Shown here: positions 46,510 to 55,054 of the stretch, piece after piece
Numbering within the stretch: position 1 is the stretch's first letter
Layout of the letters: each line of letters begins with the position of its first letter
Source: a bacterium
GTDB taxonomy: Bacteria > Cyanobacteriota > Vampirovibrionia > Obscuribacterales > Obscuribacteraceae
Length of the DNA: 64,000 nucleotides
Assembly: GCA_018062085.1 (NCBI GenBank)
Contig: JAGOSY010000016.1
Span: forward strand, 62,001 to 126,000
Direction: 5' to 3'
Program-made: the position numbers and the translations under genes
The notes under the pieces: generated by a model
Told to the model about the DNA's origin: nothing
Seen by the model: only the letters and a program-made list of their open reading frames with translations
The model's database searches: none

Positions 46510-46557
46510 AGTAAGCCCCGAGCCTTCGATTATTAGCCATGCTTACTGCGATGACAA
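46510..46557 (-). promoter_or_regulatory. Sigma-70 promoter of the gltB-amt operon with flanking inverted repeat
   Basis: On the minus strand TTGTCA (46552-46557) and AATAAT (46529-46534), each 5 of 6 to consensus, with a 17-base spacer. AGTAAGC (46510-46516) and GCTTACT (46541-46547) form a 7-base inverted repeat spanning the -10, a candidate nitrogen-regulator site. It does not match the NtcA GTA-N8-TAC pattern. Confidence 0.6.
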
Positions 46558-46716
46558 GGAAATGTTAAGTAAAGCTGAAGAGCCCTTTCGTACACATTCG
46601 CCGAAACCCTGCCACAGTCAGTCATAGGGCGGCTGTTACAAGAAGCAATACTTCACACGATATATCTATTTGTATACTAGAAGCTCTTGCCTAGCGATTT
46701 GAGAACTTGGCTTTTT

Positions 46717-47847
46717 ATGATCAATGACAATTTGCAGCACTCTCTTTCAAGCGCTATCGAACTTACCCTGGCCAAACAGGCTCACCCTCTCTTGCAAGCG
46801 GCGGCTTATGTAGTTCAGCACGCCAATCACGTGACCATCAATCTAAAAGCACTGAACAACCTTGCAGCAACACTAAGTCAAGACTTAAGTCCAAGTTCAG
46901 GCGCTGACGTATGCCTTAACCTAAGTGTTGATCGAAGCAATAAATTTGGCGAACGCCACTGGCTAGAAAGTGCTCCAGCTCTTGTGAAAAACTTTTTGAC
47001 GACTCTCACACTACAAAATCGCATTTTATTTTTGACCGTATTCCATACAATTGGTTTTTGTTATTGGGGAAATAATTCAGAGAACTCGGAGAAAAATACA
47101 CGCTGGACAGTGACTTTGCCGGAAGGAGCCTTCTCTGAAACAAAATCAGATTCTAAATACGATGGCGCCATGGCACTGCTCGTGAGCATGGCTATTAATC
47201 AAGATTTTCTCGACCTAGACTATTTGACCAGACTGAACTTAGAGCAATTCAAAACGCTGTTAGCTGGCCAATTGAGCGAGAATATAGATTCTTTACCACT
47301 ACTTAAAGAACGGCATGAATTCATAGTCAGCTTGGCCCAGAAGATGCGCAGTGAAAACTATTTGCAGACTCTTTTACCGCTACTAGCAACAACTTCTGCA
47401 ATGGCTCTCGCACTAAAACTGGCCCACGAGTTACCAGGCTATTTAGACATTGCTCACTACAAAGGCAAGGAAATTCTCTTTCTAAAACGGGCACAGCTAC
47501 TAGTATCGGACATCAACCACACAATTAAAATATCTAAAATTGAAGAACTGACAGCCTTTGCCGATTACAAACTGCCGCAGCTCTTGCGTCACTATCAGGT
47601 GATCAGCTATGAGCCGGCTCTAGCCACAAGAGTTGACCAACTTAGTGAACTAAAACCAGGCAGCGAAGAAGAAGTGGAAATTAGAGCGGCTACAATAATT
47701 GCCGTTGAATTGCTCAGGCAAGAGTTAGAAAAAAGCGGTCTTGCCACCAGCGCATCGGCAGTCGACAGCCAGCTCTGGCTCTTATCGCAGAGACTAGACA
47801 AAACAAAAGTACAGCCCTACCACCGCTGCAAAACTGTCTTTTACTAG
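46717..47847 (+). CDS. Queuosine 5'-phosphate N-glycosylase/hydrolase (Qng1, DUF2419 family)
   Basis: A 376-aa protein from ATG 46717 (TTG 46687 would add ten residues). The pattern is that of the queuosine-salvage family PF10343: HTIGFCYWGNN, KYDGAMALLVSMAINQ, LLKERHEFIVSLAQKMRS, EILFLKRAQLLVSDI, LTAFADYKLPQLLRHYQVIS, PGSEEEVEIRAATIIAVELL, DSQLWLLSQRLD and the closing PYHRCKTVFY. Characterised members release queuine from queuosine-5'-phosphate so that it can be used for tRNA modification. The FADY aspartate and terminal His/Arg region expected in the active site are present. No tgt or queuine transporter is in view. Divergent from gltB; TATACT at 46673-46678 may be the promoter. Confidence 0.87.
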   Translation: MINDNLQHSLSSAIELTLAKQAHPLLQAAAYVVQHANHVTINLKALNNLAATLSQDLSPSSGADVCLNLSVDRSNKFGERHWLESAPALVKNFLTTLTLQNRILFLTVFHTIGFCYWGNNSENSEKNTRWTVTLPEGAFSETKSDSKYDGAMALLVSMAINQDFLDLDYLTRLNLEQFKTLLAGQLSENIDSLPLLKERHEFIVSLAQKMRSENYLQTLLPLLATTSAMALALKLAHELPGYLDIAHYKGKEILFLKRAQLLVSDINHTIKISKIEELTAFADYKLPQLLRHYQVISYEPALATRVDQLSELKPGSEEEVEIRAATIIAVELLRQELEKSGLATSASAVDSQLWLLSQRLDKTKVQPYHRCKTVFY

Positions 47848-47983
47848 TACTATTTTCTGTGATCTTTGAGATAACTATCCACGGTGACCACTGACAACAT
47901 AGTGCCACAACAGACACAAAGAAGGTGTCAAAGTTATATCTAGAGAAGTAAAGAAAAGGTCAAGAGGGATCGCGTTCGAGAAT

Positions 47984-49192
47984 CTAGCGCACACCAGAAC
48001 TAGGACTAGCTGCTGCCGCAGCCTTGATCAACTTATCAATATCATCCATCAAATCTAGACCTGTTTTGCCGGGTTCAAACTTCAAGGCATTGTTGAGCAA
48101 GTTCAATCTGTCAGTCAAATGCTTATCGTAAGCCACTTGTCCGAATACTCGCCGCTCACACCAACCAACTTTAGTGGCCAATCGAACAGCTGGAGCTGGC
48201 GGGGTCGCCGCCTCAATAATGGCTTGGTCAGCCGCTGTCGGTTGATGGCTTGCCTGCGGGCTAGCTTGAGCTGCGGCTTGAGACTGAGAAGGATTATCCA
48301 CAGCACTACGAGGACGCACTCGCACACCGGCAAAGGGTCCAAAACCCGGAGCAAAGAAAGACTGCCCACCCGAAGCTGGCATGCCATTCATGGGTATGCC
48401 GAGTAGGGCACTTCCCATTTTCGACAGAAAGCTGCCGCCAGCGCCCGAGCCTGAATTTCCAGAAGCAGCACCAGACTCAGCACTATCGACGGTGGTTGAA
48501 GATTGACCAAGAATTTTCTTGTGCAATTTCTTTTCTGCATAGTCTTCTAGAGCATCTGTGCGATCACCCAAAGCTGAATCAGGAGTGGCCTTACCGAAAG
48601 CTTTAACTTCCATGCGAGCTAGGCGAACAGGAAGCGAGTCAGCTTCAAATGGCTGTTCTAAAATAGCCTGTTCCAGAGCGGTTACACGGGGGTAAGAACC
48701 TGCTGCTGGCTGTTGGGCTGCGGCAGAGTCAGTGATCTCCACACTGCCTGAGGCTCCGGCCGAGGCAGGCCGAGTATCATCCCCGAGCACCTGCTCCTCT
48801 GGCCCTTGACACCCAGGCCCAGGGACCACTAACTGCTTATGCAAAGTAGTTTCAACATAGGTCTGCAGGCTATCTGTGCGATCGCTCAAGTCGGCCTTGT
48901 CAGAAGATTTGCCAAAGGCTTTCGCTTCCATGCGAGCCAAGCGCACCGATAAAACATCTCCTAGGTACGACTGGCCTAATATGGCGGTCTCCATTGCACT
49001 GATGCGAGGATAACTATCGAGATCACTGGCAGCTGTCGATTGCGCAGAAGCTGAAAACGAGCAGCCAATAAGAGCCGGGAGCGTCAAAGTCAAAAGTGCC
49101 GCAGCGCAATAACTGAACGCGGTTGCAAGCCCGGTAGCGTGCCGAATATTATTTCGCGTCTGAATAGGCGGAGTATTTCTAAGCATGCCCAA
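47984..49192 (-). CDS. Putative lipoprotein with two ~60-residue repeats
   Basis: A 402-aa protein (TTG start; ATG 49186 gives 400 aa). A hydrophobic N-segment ends in LIGC (residues 41-44), a plausible lipobox. Residues 61-119 and 167-226 are repeats with the shared pattern YPR(I/V), ALE-AIL-Q, LxVRLARME-KAFGK, DRTD-L, Y-E--LHK; a degenerate third copy is at the C-terminus (VRLATKVGWCERRVFGQVAY). Between repeats the sequence is Ser/Ala/Gly/Gln-rich and likely disordered. I know no function for this repeat; it looks like a small helical unit for surface or periplasmic interactions. Confidence 0.78.
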   Translation of the reverse strand: MGMLRNTPPIQTRNNIRHATGLATAFSYCAAALLTLTLPALIGCSFSASAQSTAASDLDSYPRISAMETAILGQSYLGDVLSVRLARMEAKAFGKSSDKADLSDRTDSLQTYVETTLHKQLVVPGPGCQGPEEQVLGDDTRPASAGASGSVEITDSAAAQQPAAGSYPRVTALEQAILEQPFEADSLPVRLARMEVKAFGKATPDSALGDRTDALEDYAEKKLHKKILGQSSTTVDSAESGAASGNSGSGAGGSFLSKMGSALLGIPMNGMPASGGQSFFAPGFGPFAGVRVRPRSAVDNPSQSQAAAQASPQASHQPTAADQAIIEAATPPAPAVRLATKVGWCERRVFGQVAYDKHLTDRLNLLNNALKFEPGKTGLDLMDDIDKLIKAAAAASPSSGVR

Positions 49193-49248
49193 TTATGACA
49201 TCACCATAAATTCACTGCCTTGACTCTATCTCACCTGCTAGAGGCACT

Positions 49249-49545
49249 TTAGCGCTTAGCCAAAAACCTCTGCCCAGCCAAGCCGACCATGCCAGCAGCC
49301 AGCGCCAAAGCCGCTTTTAAAAGTAAACCCATTTGACAGAATGTGACAGTCAAACATGTGTTACTTATTGTCGCCCACTGCTCAAGTGCTAAAACAGCAA
49401 AAAAGGGCAAAGCAAAAGCCATTAGCTTCGGGCTAGAAAAGGGGCACTTACTCGTAGAGCACGAGCTGCCGTTCACTTTTTCACTAGCTACAACTTCAGC
49501 AACGGTGTCTTGATTTTCGCCGCGAGGCGCGGCATCTGAGTTCAT
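49249..49545 (-). CDS. Small membrane protein, hypothetical
   Basis: A 98-aa protein from ATG 49545 (GGAGT seven bases upstream). A polar N-terminal half contains CSTSKC, followed by two hydrophobic helices (MAFALPFFAVLALEQWATIS and GLLLKAALALAAGMVGLAGQ) with a short Cys-containing loop (TCLTVTFCQ). A basic tail ends the protein. No family recognised. Four cysteines could bind metal or form disulfides. Confidence 0.65.
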   Translation of the reverse strand: MNSDAAPRGENQDTVAEVVASEKVNGSSCSTSKCPFSSPKLMAFALPFFAVLALEQWATISNTCLTVTFCQMGLLLKAALALAAGMVGLAGQRFLAKR

Positions 49546-49633
49546 GAAATAGACTCCAATGGCCAAGCACAACTAGCTACGCTCACTCCAACGCAAGTTT
49601 ACTACAATGTGTTCACGACAAGCGGAAGCAGGC

Positions 49634-51343
49634 CTAAGCCGGTTTGCCCCAGAGCCAACCTTGACCAAACGGCACTCCCATTTCGACCAACAAATCAAGC
49701 TCTTCTCGGCACTCAATGCCTTCGGCAACAAGCTCGGCACCAAGAGAGTTAACCACTTTTACTAGTCGCTTAAGCAGACGAGCTTTAGCCGGTTCTTCAG
49801 AAATTCCAGAGACATACTTGCGATCAATTTTAACGATGTCTGGCTCAAGAATAATCAAACTCTCAAGCGAGCTACGACCAAAGCCAACGTCATCTACAGC
49901 CACAAGCAAGCCCCGCTCTTTCAACGCTTGAACATGATCGCGCAGATAAGCTGGGTCTCCAATAAACTGCTGCTCACTGATTTCAATGACATAGTTGCCA
50001 TCGGTTTTATTAGAAGGGAACAGAGTCATCAAACGCTCTATGGGAGTATCCATAATCGTTGAGGGGAAGAGGTTTACGTGGAAGCGTGCAGTTTGATCGA
50101 ACTTCGGATCAGGACAAGCCGACAGGCACGTTTTCAAACAACGCAAGTCAACAATGGTGAGTAAGTTGTGCTCAACAGAGACGCGGAAGAGATCATCAGG
50201 CATCTCAAAAGCGCCGGCTGGACCACGACTCAAGATTTCGTAGGCGACAACTTTTTCATCACTAAGGTGAAAAATCGGCATAGATACAGCGCGGAAGCAG
50301 TCGCCGCGGCGTAGCTTCTCAGTCAACTCTTCTAATGCAGCTTTATCAGGTGATTGACCAGCTCCTGCCTGCTTGTGCTTCTCGCCAGAAGAAACACGGT
50401 TCTTACCGAGCATCTTCGACTCACGCACGGCCAATCTTGCTAGCGAAAGTACTTCTTCAATTGAGCAAAACTCATAGGGAAGAGCCAAAACCCCCAAACT
50501 TGCGGTTACTCTCACTGTTTCAGAAGCCAGTCGCAGCGGGCTCTCAGCTACAGCTAAGCGTATCTTCTCAGCAACCAACATACCTTCGGCAAAACGAGTA
50601 TCAGGCAAAATCAGCAAAAATTCGTCGCCACCAAGGCGGGCCAAATGGTCAGTCGGCCTAACCGTCTCTCTCACCCGGTCTGCAATTTCGTGAAGAACGA
50701 CGTCGCCGACAGCGTGGCCAAACTGTTGGTTGATGCGGTCAAAATCATCACAGTCAATTAAGACTGTCACCAAATTCCAACCGCCACGTTGGGCTCGCAC
50801 ATACTCTGCTTCAAGGGCTTTTTCTAAGCCTGCACGACTGAGGGCTTTAGTAGCAGCATCAACATTGGCAATAGTGTCTAGCTGTTGATTAGCCGCAAGA
50901 AGCTTTTTGTTCGATTCATGCAACTGACCTTCAAGCTGCTTCACCTGCATGGCATGGCGAATTGACTGCAACAAGACACGAGCGTCGACTTCATCTTTGA
51001 CTAGAAATTCACGAGCGCCAGAGCCAATTGATTGAGTGGCAATATCATCTTTGCTGCTGTTGCCCACCACCACCACTGGCACACTAGCGTCTTGGGCTCT
51101 CAGCTGGCGGAATTTATCAGCACCATCGTTGCCAGCGCCATCTTTCGAGCAGTCGAGCAAAACAACATCGACACCACCTTCGCCAAGGCGCTTCAAGCCT
51201 TTTGCGATATTCTCTGTAAATTCCATGGAGATCTCCATGGAGGCATCGGGCCCCGAAACTTTTTTGAGCACATCCTTAAGGGCGAACTCGCCCCCAGCTG
51301 TGTCTTCGATTAGTAATACTTTGGTCTTCCTGGCTTCCATCAT
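49634..51343 (-). CDS. Response regulator with GGDEF and EAL domains (c-di-GMP turnover)
   Basis: A 569-aa REC-GGDEF-EAL protein. Receiver: LLIEDTAG (acidic pocket), phosphoacceptor Asp64 in VDVVLLDCSKD, Lys in EFLVKDE; the usual Thr is absent (VVVVGNSS). GGDEF domain: LIDCDDFDRINQQFGH and LARLGGDEFLLILP (238-242) intact, with an inhibitory I-site RPTD five residues before it. EAL domain: the first motif reads YEILSRG (EIL for EAL), then FHVNLFP, VIEISEQQ, VAVDDVGFGRSSLESL, VKIDRKYV and VAEGIE, so most metal ligands remain. Both synthesis and hydrolysis of c-di-GMP are possible. The start is embedded in a possible leader-peptide stop (ATGA). Confidence 0.93.
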   Translation of the reverse strand: MMEARKTKVLLIEDTAGGEFALKDVLKKVSGPDASMEISMEFTENIAKGLKRLGEGGVDVVLLDCSKDGAGNDGADKFRQLRAQDASVPVVVVGNSSKDDIATQSIGSGAREFLVKDEVDARVLLQSIRHAMQVKQLEGQLHESNKKLLAANQQLDTIANVDAATKALSRAGLEKALEAEYVRAQRGGWNLVTVLIDCDDFDRINQQFGHAVGDVVLHEIADRVRETVRPTDHLARLGGDEFLLILPDTRFAEGMLVAEKIRLAVAESPLRLASETVRVTASLGVLALPYEFCSIEEVLSLARLAVRESKMLGKNRVSSGEKHKQAGAGQSPDKAALEELTEKLRRGDCFRAVSMPIFHLSDEKVVAYEILSRGPAGAFEMPDDLFRVSVEHNLLTIVDLRCLKTCLSACPDPKFDQTARFHVNLFPSTIMDTPIERLMTLFPSNKTDGNYVIEISEQQFIGDPAYLRDHVQALKERGLLVAVDDVGFGRSSLESLIILEPDIVKIDRKYVSGISEEPAKARLLKRLVKVVNSLGAELVAEGIECREELDLLVEMGVPFGQGWLWGKPA

Positions 51344-51405
51344 TTCACCGAACTATCTGGGATTCCTGTACACGCTCGAGTCCACACCCGAGAACAATTT
51401 TTCAA
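51340..51405 (-). CDS. Possible 21-codon leader peptide coupled to the REC-GGDEF-EAL gene
   Basis: TTG 51405 is preceded at eight bases by AGGAGGT (51414-51420), a full Shine-Dalgarno match. The frame encodes KNCSRVWTRACTGIPDSSVK after the start and ends in TGA overlapping the downstream ATG (ATGATGG). The downstream gene itself has only a weak site. No known family. Confidence 0.35.
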   Translation of the reverse strand: MKNCSRVWTRACTGIPDSSVK

Positions 51406-51810
51406 GAGCGAGGACCTCCTAATTTAACATCGTTTTCATTTTTCGACAGCGTTCCGACAGTTAGACAAAACATTTCTGCCATCCAAATAACATCCGGCGA
51501 ACTTGCACTTGCCAAGCATTCAGTCAAGTTTTGACTTTCATGAGGAACATTTGAGAGGTGCTTGTTAAGTACCCTTAGGAGAGATTTGACCTTTAGAATC
51601 TGCGTTGAGCAGGTTGAAGACATATCTCTTTATGTATTGTGCCCGCCCAAGAAGATATTTAGCGATTTATTTGATAGCAAAAAATCTTCTTGAGAATCCA
51701 GGTTCGAGCATTTCAGTCTAGTACCATGGGGAGATTCTACTGGGAGATTCTAGTTTCAGCTCTAAAATTGCCAGAGTGATCTTTCACTTTCAGAGCTTTG
51801 TATCCCCTAG
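51406..51810. other. Intergenic stretch upstream of the GGDEF-EAL and LPG-synthase-like genes
   Basis: About 400 bases with divergent genes on both sides. Apart from the Shine-Dalgarno-like AGGAGGT, I see only a tandem GGGAGATTCTA (51731 and 51742 area, GATTCTACTGGGAGATTCTA), possibly part of the plus-strand promoter region. A 73-codon minus frame (51402-51623) has no supporting features. Confidence 0.45.
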
Positions 51811-52872
51811 ATGCCCCATTCAACAGTACCTCAAACTAACAAGCAAAAACAGAGATATATGCAGGAACCCGCCGAAAAGATTTCAAGACCGAACAACCTT
51901 CCGAAACAGCTCCTAGCTGCGGCCTTTGCTATATTTCTCTTGTGGTTCGCCTTCAAAGGCACCAACCTCGCGGAACTTTGGCATTATTCGCAAAACGTCA
52001 AGCCCTTTCCGGTTGTAATGATCTTTGTCTCGGGCATATTCGGTACTTTTTTACGCTCATATCGCTGGACGATTTTGTTGCGTCCCTTGTCCGATAAAAA
52101 AATCAGCCAGTACAATTCATTTTACGCCGTCATGATTGGCTACGCAGTCAACGTGGCCATACCTCGCGGCGGCGAGGTTGTGCGCCTTCTATCGATTTGC
52201 AAATCCGAAAACCTTCCCTGGGCAGGGGTTTTATCAACTATGTTGATTGACCGCATGCTCGATATCGCCCTGTTAGTATCGCTTCTCGGCGCCACCCTTA
52301 TGATTTTGCCGCCCGAACTTTTAGCTTCAATGCCATGGCTCAAGCCTGGTGGTTTAGTGCTGCTTGTCGGTGTGGTAGTAGGCTTACTAGTCTTGCCCAA
52401 TGTGGGTGCCATCTTAAAGAAACTACTAAGCTTAAACTTGGCCAAAACCAGATTACCAGAAAAGCTCAGAGAACGGTTCCAGCAACTAGCCGAGCAATTC
52501 GACACCGGCACCCAAGCTCTTAAAAGCCCTATTCTCTACCCCTATATTGCATTTCTCAGCGTCGCTATCTGGTTTACCTACTGGCTCAACTTCTATCAAA
52601 TGGTCTACGGCTTTGGCCTAGAAGACAAAATCAATCCAATGCAGTGCCTGATAATTTTCACCATCGGCTCAGCTGGAGTACTTGTGCCTACCCCAGGCTC
52701 GGTGGGCAGCTTCCACCTCTTGGTGAAAGAAGCCACAGTGATGACAGCCCACATACCTCCAGATCAGGCACTGGCCTTCGCCACGGTTCTGCACTTCCTT
52801 ACGTTTATTGCCATCTGCTGTATACCGGCATCGGCATTGTTCTTCTATAACCGCTTTATAGCAAAAAAATAG
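51811..52872 (+). CDS. LPG-synthase/UPF0104-type flippase-like membrane protein
   Basis: A 353-aa polytopic protein of the lysylphosphatidylglycerol-synthase transmembrane (PF03706) family. About eight helices. Family motifs are FLRSYRWTILLRPL, GYAVNVAIPRGGEVVRLLSI, STMLIDRMLDIALLV and PTPGSVGSFHLLVKEA. It lacks the C-terminal acyltransferase/aminoacyl domain of full LpgS/MprF, so it is probably a lipid flippase or similar membrane protein. Substrate unknown. It precedes a methyltransferase on the same strand by 44 bases. Confidence 0.9.
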   Translation: MPHSTVPQTNKQKQRYMQEPAEKISRPNNLPKQLLAAAFAIFLLWFAFKGTNLAELWHYSQNVKPFPVVMIFVSGIFGTFLRSYRWTILLRPLSDKKISQYNSFYAVMIGYAVNVAIPRGGEVVRLLSICKSENLPWAGVLSTMLIDRMLDIALLVSLLGATLMILPPELLASMPWLKPGGLVLLVGVVVGLLVLPNVGAILKKLLSLNLAKTRLPEKLRERFQQLAEQFDTGTQALKSPILYPYIAFLSVAIWFTYWLNFYQMVYGFGLEDKINPMQCLIIFTIGSAGVLVPTPGSVGSFHLLVKEATVMTAHIPPDQALAFATVLHFLTFIAICCIPASALFFYNRFIAKK

Positions 52873-52916
52873 AACCACTACCTAGCAACTCATAATATAG
52901 ATATCAGGAAATCAAA

Positions 52917-53711
52917 ATGGAAACCCCTCTCAGTTTTGCCGCTCGAATCACAGCTAGCTTTGCCCTTGGCTGTCTTAAACCAAAGTCGCGAGTGTTAGAT
53001 GTAGGATGCGGCGGAGGCGCAATTGCGGCGGCAATGACAAAGGGTGGGCTGCTGGTAACGGCTATCGACCCGAGCCAATCAGCGGTAGAGAAAACCACTA
53101 GCTTGGGCGTTACTTGTTTCAATAGTGAACTAGAAAAATTTGAGCACGAAGAGTTCGATGCTCTCCTTTGTAGCCGCTCGCTGCACCATATGCAGCCACT
53201 AGACAAGGCAATTTCCGCCGCCCATCGCTTACTCAAGCCCAACGGCTTGCTTTTAGTAGAAGATTTTGGCTACGAAAGAGTAGATCAAAAAACAGCTATC
53301 TGGCTCTTTAACCTGGCGCAATTAATTGCAGCAGAGCAAAGAACCGACAAAGCTCTAGAAGGAGGAAAAGACGCCAAACATGGCCATAGCTGGCTTACAG
53401 AAGAGCGCCACGAAAGCAATACACTGGGCCCCGGCCACGAACAATCAGAAGCGATAACAATTTGGCGTCGCCATCACGAAGTCGACCATCACGTGAGCTC
53501 CTTCGAGCGTGTCAAGAACGCGCTACTAGACAAGTTTGAGATTATCGAAGAACGCAGTGTTCCCTATCTTTTTCACTATCTTTGCGACCTTCTACCAGCC
53601 ACTAAATCTGGTGCAATCAGAGCCACCCTAATTTATAACTGGGAAAGAGAATTGGCCCAAGTCGGCGGCATAGAAATGTGCGGAGCCCGCATCATCGCCA
53701 TCAAGTCTTAA
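52917..53711 (+). CDS. Class I SAM-dependent methyltransferase
   Basis: A 264-aa methyltransferase (UbiE/COQ5-like). Motif I is RVLDVGCGGGAIAAAM, motif II VTAIDPS, then EFDALLCSRSLHHM and the post-motif LLKPNGLLLVEDFG. The second half (about 120-264) is His/Glu-rich (RRHHEVDHHVSSFERVKNAL) and not typical; it may define substrate. AGGA lies eight bases before the ATG. The 3' end overlaps the convergent beta-lactamase-like gene by four bases. Substrate unknown. Confidence 0.88.
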   Translation: METPLSFAARITASFALGCLKPKSRVLDVGCGGGAIAAAMTKGGLLVTAIDPSQSAVEKTTSLGVTCFNSELEKFEHEEFDALLCSRSLHHMQPLDKAISAAHRLLKPNGLLLVEDFGYERVDQKTAIWLFNLAQLIAAEQRTDKALEGGKDAKHGHSWLTEERHESNTLGPGHEQSEAITIWRRHHEVDHHVSSFERVKNALLDKFEIIEERSVPYLFHYLCDLLPATKSGAIRATLIYNWERELAQVGGIEMCGARIIAIKS

Positions 53712-55054
53712 ATTTTGCTCTTGCGCTTCTCGACAGCATTGACGATTTTGGGCTGCATGGCCTCAAAGAACTTGCCATAGTTTGCAGGCAAGTGATTGAA
53801 AACAGCGGCAACCTGCACGCCATCAGCGAGGTGACAGACGAAGCTCGCTGTGCCAAAAGTAAGAGCGCCACTATGGGCCCACTGACCGGTCTTAGTGTCG
53901 AAATTCCAGCCCTTAGCATAATACGAACCTGATGTCTTCTTATTCTGCTTACCCTGCCCGCCACGCTTGACAGGCGCCACTTCAGGTGGTGCCACCATCA
54001 AACTGATGGTCTCAGGATTTAGGAGTTTACATTCATTATTGCTGCCATCAGAGGCAGCAATGAATTTGGTTAGGTCTTCGGCCGTGGCTAGCCAACCACC
54101 ATGAGCGTCCATTGCTTCCTGGGAAAAACTCGAACCATAAGAAGCTGTTACTTGCTCAGGTTCAGCAGCATAGACTGACCATCCTCTAGCGCCCGTTCCA
54201 CTATCACCAGTCTCATTACCACTGGCACCACGATCGTCATAAAAAACTTCATTCGGAGACATCTCTACTAGACGGGTATGCCCAAGAACCATATTAGTAG
54301 CCCCGGCGGGGTTGAGAACATTCTTTTTGACATAAGTCTCATAGTCCTCTCCGCTTACTTTCTCGATGATGCGACCAAGCATGTTGTAGCCAAAATTGGA
54401 GTACTCATATTTAGTAGCAGGATCACGGTCTAGTGGTTTAGTCAGGCGATAGCGCACAATCGCCTGTGGTGAAGCCGGTTGAGGTAAGCTATACTTTTGC
54501 GCTGCCAGACGCAGATATTCAAATTGGGGATCACCCTTCTCGTTAGAAAAACCAGCGGTGTGCTCCAGCAAGTGGCGCACCGTAACTGTCTGCAGTTTAG
54601 GGTCAAAAGGCTCACCAGTAGCTGGCTTGTAGTCTTTTAAAATATCGAGCGCCTTGTCGTCAACTTTCAACTTACCTTGTTGCACCAGGGTCATTATCGC
54701 CACGGCTGTAATCGACTTAGAAGAACTAGCAATGCGAAAAAGCGTATCGCAACTAGTATCAACTTTGTGCTCTTTATCCGAGAAACCAAAGGCCTTAGAG
54801 TAAACAAGCCGGCCATGCTTGGCCACAGCTAGTTGCCCTGCATAAATGCTATTACTTTTCATAACCTTAAGCATAATTCGATCAAGTTCTTCAAGCTTGC
54901 TCGAATTGGGCTTGCTTGAGCTAAGACCACTGCGACTTGTCACCGGTAAACACACTTGCCCTTTCTGAGGCGCAGCGATTGCCTCACCGGTATGGCTGGC
55001 AGATAAGAAACTAGCAGCCAGAACAGCGGCGGCAAACCTCGCAGAAATGCTCAT
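53708..55054 (-). CDS. Class C beta-lactamase-like serine hydrolase, exported
   Basis: A 448-aa protein with signal peptide (FAAAVLAASFLSASHTGEAI then AA). Serine-active-site motifs are SSSK at 110-113 (RIASSSKSITAVAIMTL), YSN in YEYSNFGYNMLG and HSG in QWAHSGALTFG in the KTG position. The family includes esterases, peptidases and true AmpC enzymes; which one this is cannot be told from motifs. The ATG overlaps the mutM stop (ATGA), so the two are cotranslated although functionally unrelated. Confidence 0.9.
   Translation of the reverse strand: MSISARFAAAVLAASFLSASHTGEAIAAPQKGQVCLPVTSRSGLSSSKPNSSKLEELDRIMLKVMKSNSIYAGQLAVAKHGRLVYSKAFGFSDKEHKVDTSCDTLFRIASSSKSITAVAIMTLVQQGKLKVDDKALDILKDYKPATGEPFDPKLQTVTVRHLLEHTAGFSNEKGDPQFEYLRLAAQKYSLPQPASPQAIVRYRLTKPLDRDPATKYEYSNFGYNMLGRIIEKVSGEDYETYVKKNVLNPAGATNMVLGHTRLVEMSPNEVFYDDRGASGNETGDSGTGARGWSVYAAEPEQVTASYGSSFSQEAMDAHGGWLATAEDLTKFIAASDGSNNECKLLNPETISLMVAPPEVAPVKRGGQGKQNKKTSGSYYAKGWNFDTKTGQWAHSGALTFGTASFVCHLADGVQVAAVFNHLPANYGKFFEAMQPKIVNAVEKRKSKI

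Noticed and set aside
46510..46547. NtcA-type site at the gltB promoter
   Set aside because: The inverted repeat AGTAAGC/GCTTACT does not fit GTA-N8-TAC spacing.
51402..51623. 73-codon minus-strand frame upstream of the GGDEF-EAL gene
   Set aside because: No domain or ribosome-binding site; its end merely overlaps the stronger leader-peptide candidate.
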